This document shows, piece after piece, positions 22,537-22,757 of a DNA stretch of 22,757 nucleotides. Position numbers and translations under genes: made by a program. Source of the DNA: CADEEV01 sp032127875 (GTDB taxonomy: Bacteria > Acidobacteriota > Vicinamibacteria > Fen-336); assembly GCA_032127875.1 (NCBI GenBank), contig JAQBHI010000014.1, positions 1 to 22,757 on the forward strand, read 5' to 3'. Under the pieces are notes generated by a model. The model was not told the DNA's origin and did no database searches. It saw only the letters and a program-made list of their open reading frames with translations. Numbering within the stretch: the first letter of the stretch is position 1; each line of letters begins with the position of its first letter.

Positions 22537-22757
22537 CTACTGGGCTGGTGCGCCACCCTTGCCGAACAGGAAGCCCAGGCTCACGGTGGCGCCGAAGCCG
22601 CTGTAGTTGTCGCGCGCGCCGACCGGCTCCGAGAAGTCCGTCATCCAGTTGTAACCCGCGCTCAGCCCGAACGCCCAGTGGCGGCTCAGGTGAAGGTCGA
22701 GGCCCCCGCCCAGGTGACCGCCGATCGTGCCCTTGGTCTGCGCGCCGGCGAACGAAG
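22537..22757 (-). CDS. Outer-membrane beta-barrel protein, C-terminal part (5' end outside window)
   Basis: Minus-strand frame open from the window edge to TAG at 22537-22539, giving 72 residues. It reads FAGAQTKGTIGGHLGGGLDL, then HLSRHWAFGLSAGYNWMTDF, SEPVGARDNY and FGATVSLGFLFGKGG. The alternating aromatic/small residues, the glycine-rich turns and the closing strand FGATVSLGFLF are typical of OmpW/OmpA-like eight-stranded barrels or 'outer membrane beta-barrel domain' proteins. The specific function is unknown. It converges on the arylsulfatase fragment across the hairpin at 22427-22456. Confidence 0.7.
   Translation of the reverse strand, partial: SFAGAQTKGTIGGHLGGGLDLHLSRHWAFGLSAGYNWMTDFSEPVGARDNYSGFGATVSLGFLFGKGGAPAQ

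Noticed and set aside
1..22757. CRISPR arrays, tRNA and rRNA genes
   Set aside because: No regularly spaced direct repeats, cloverleaf-like segments or rRNA core sequences were seen on either strand.

Overview
This is a very GC-rich chromosomal window from a Gram-negative bacterium: it has outer-membrane barrels, a Tat-exported enzyme and periplasmic c-type cytochromes. The gene content points to an anaerobic or facultatively anaerobic degrader of aromatic or alkyl-aromatic compounds. The phylum cannot be fixed from the sequence. A Desulfobacterota, Myxococcota or Acidobacteriota type of lineage would fit the mix of aromatic catabolism, a Ser/Thr kinase remnant and IS debris.

Layout. (1) 1-447: C-terminal end of a radical SAM/SPASM protein. 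(2) 616-8590: a tight plus-strand operon encoding an ATP-dependent (class I) benzoyl-CoA reductase with two catalytic-side subunits and two ATPase subunits in the order C-B-ATPase-ATPase. It continues with an AMP-forming acyl-CoA ligase-like protein, a BadH-like short-chain dehydrogenase, an amidohydrolase-fold protein and a cyclohexa-1,5-diene-1-carbonyl-CoA hydratase. Many junctions are ATGA overlaps or spacings of about 10 nt. (3) 8770-17257: a second plus-strand operon encoding a type II DMSO-reductase-family molybdoenzyme of the ethylbenzene dehydrogenase/alkyl hydroxylase kind. It contains a cytochrome c fused to a heme-b gamma domain, the Tat-exported alpha subunit, a 113-aa unknown, the four-cluster Fe-S beta subunit, a TorD-type chaperone and a 309-aa unknown with a C-terminal Cys4 ribbon. 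(4) 17527-19658: a Ser/Thr kinase missing its N-lobe, overlapping an OMPP1/FadL-type outer-membrane protein gene. (5) 19660-22410: a junkyard of truncated genes (HEAT/transporter tail, MutM/Fpg start, IS91-family transposase piece, arylsulfatase tail). It surrounds an intact 506-aa gene of an uncharacterised, probably mobile, family. (6) 22537-end: C-terminal end of an outer-membrane beta-barrel protein on the minus strand.

How the genes may work together (inference): the periplasmic Mo enzyme could hydroxylate an alkyl side chain with water and pass electrons to the cytochrome domain. The product, after further oxidation and CoA activation, could be dearomatised by the cytoplasmic reductase and hydrated by Dch; the FadL-type channel could bring in hydrophobic substrate. 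Both operons carry the same inverted-repeat site (GCGTATGACGGC[G/C]GTCAT) 52-59 nt upstream of their first start codon, which suggests one regulator controls both. Enzymes for the later ring-cleavage steps, and the ferredoxin system, are not in the window.
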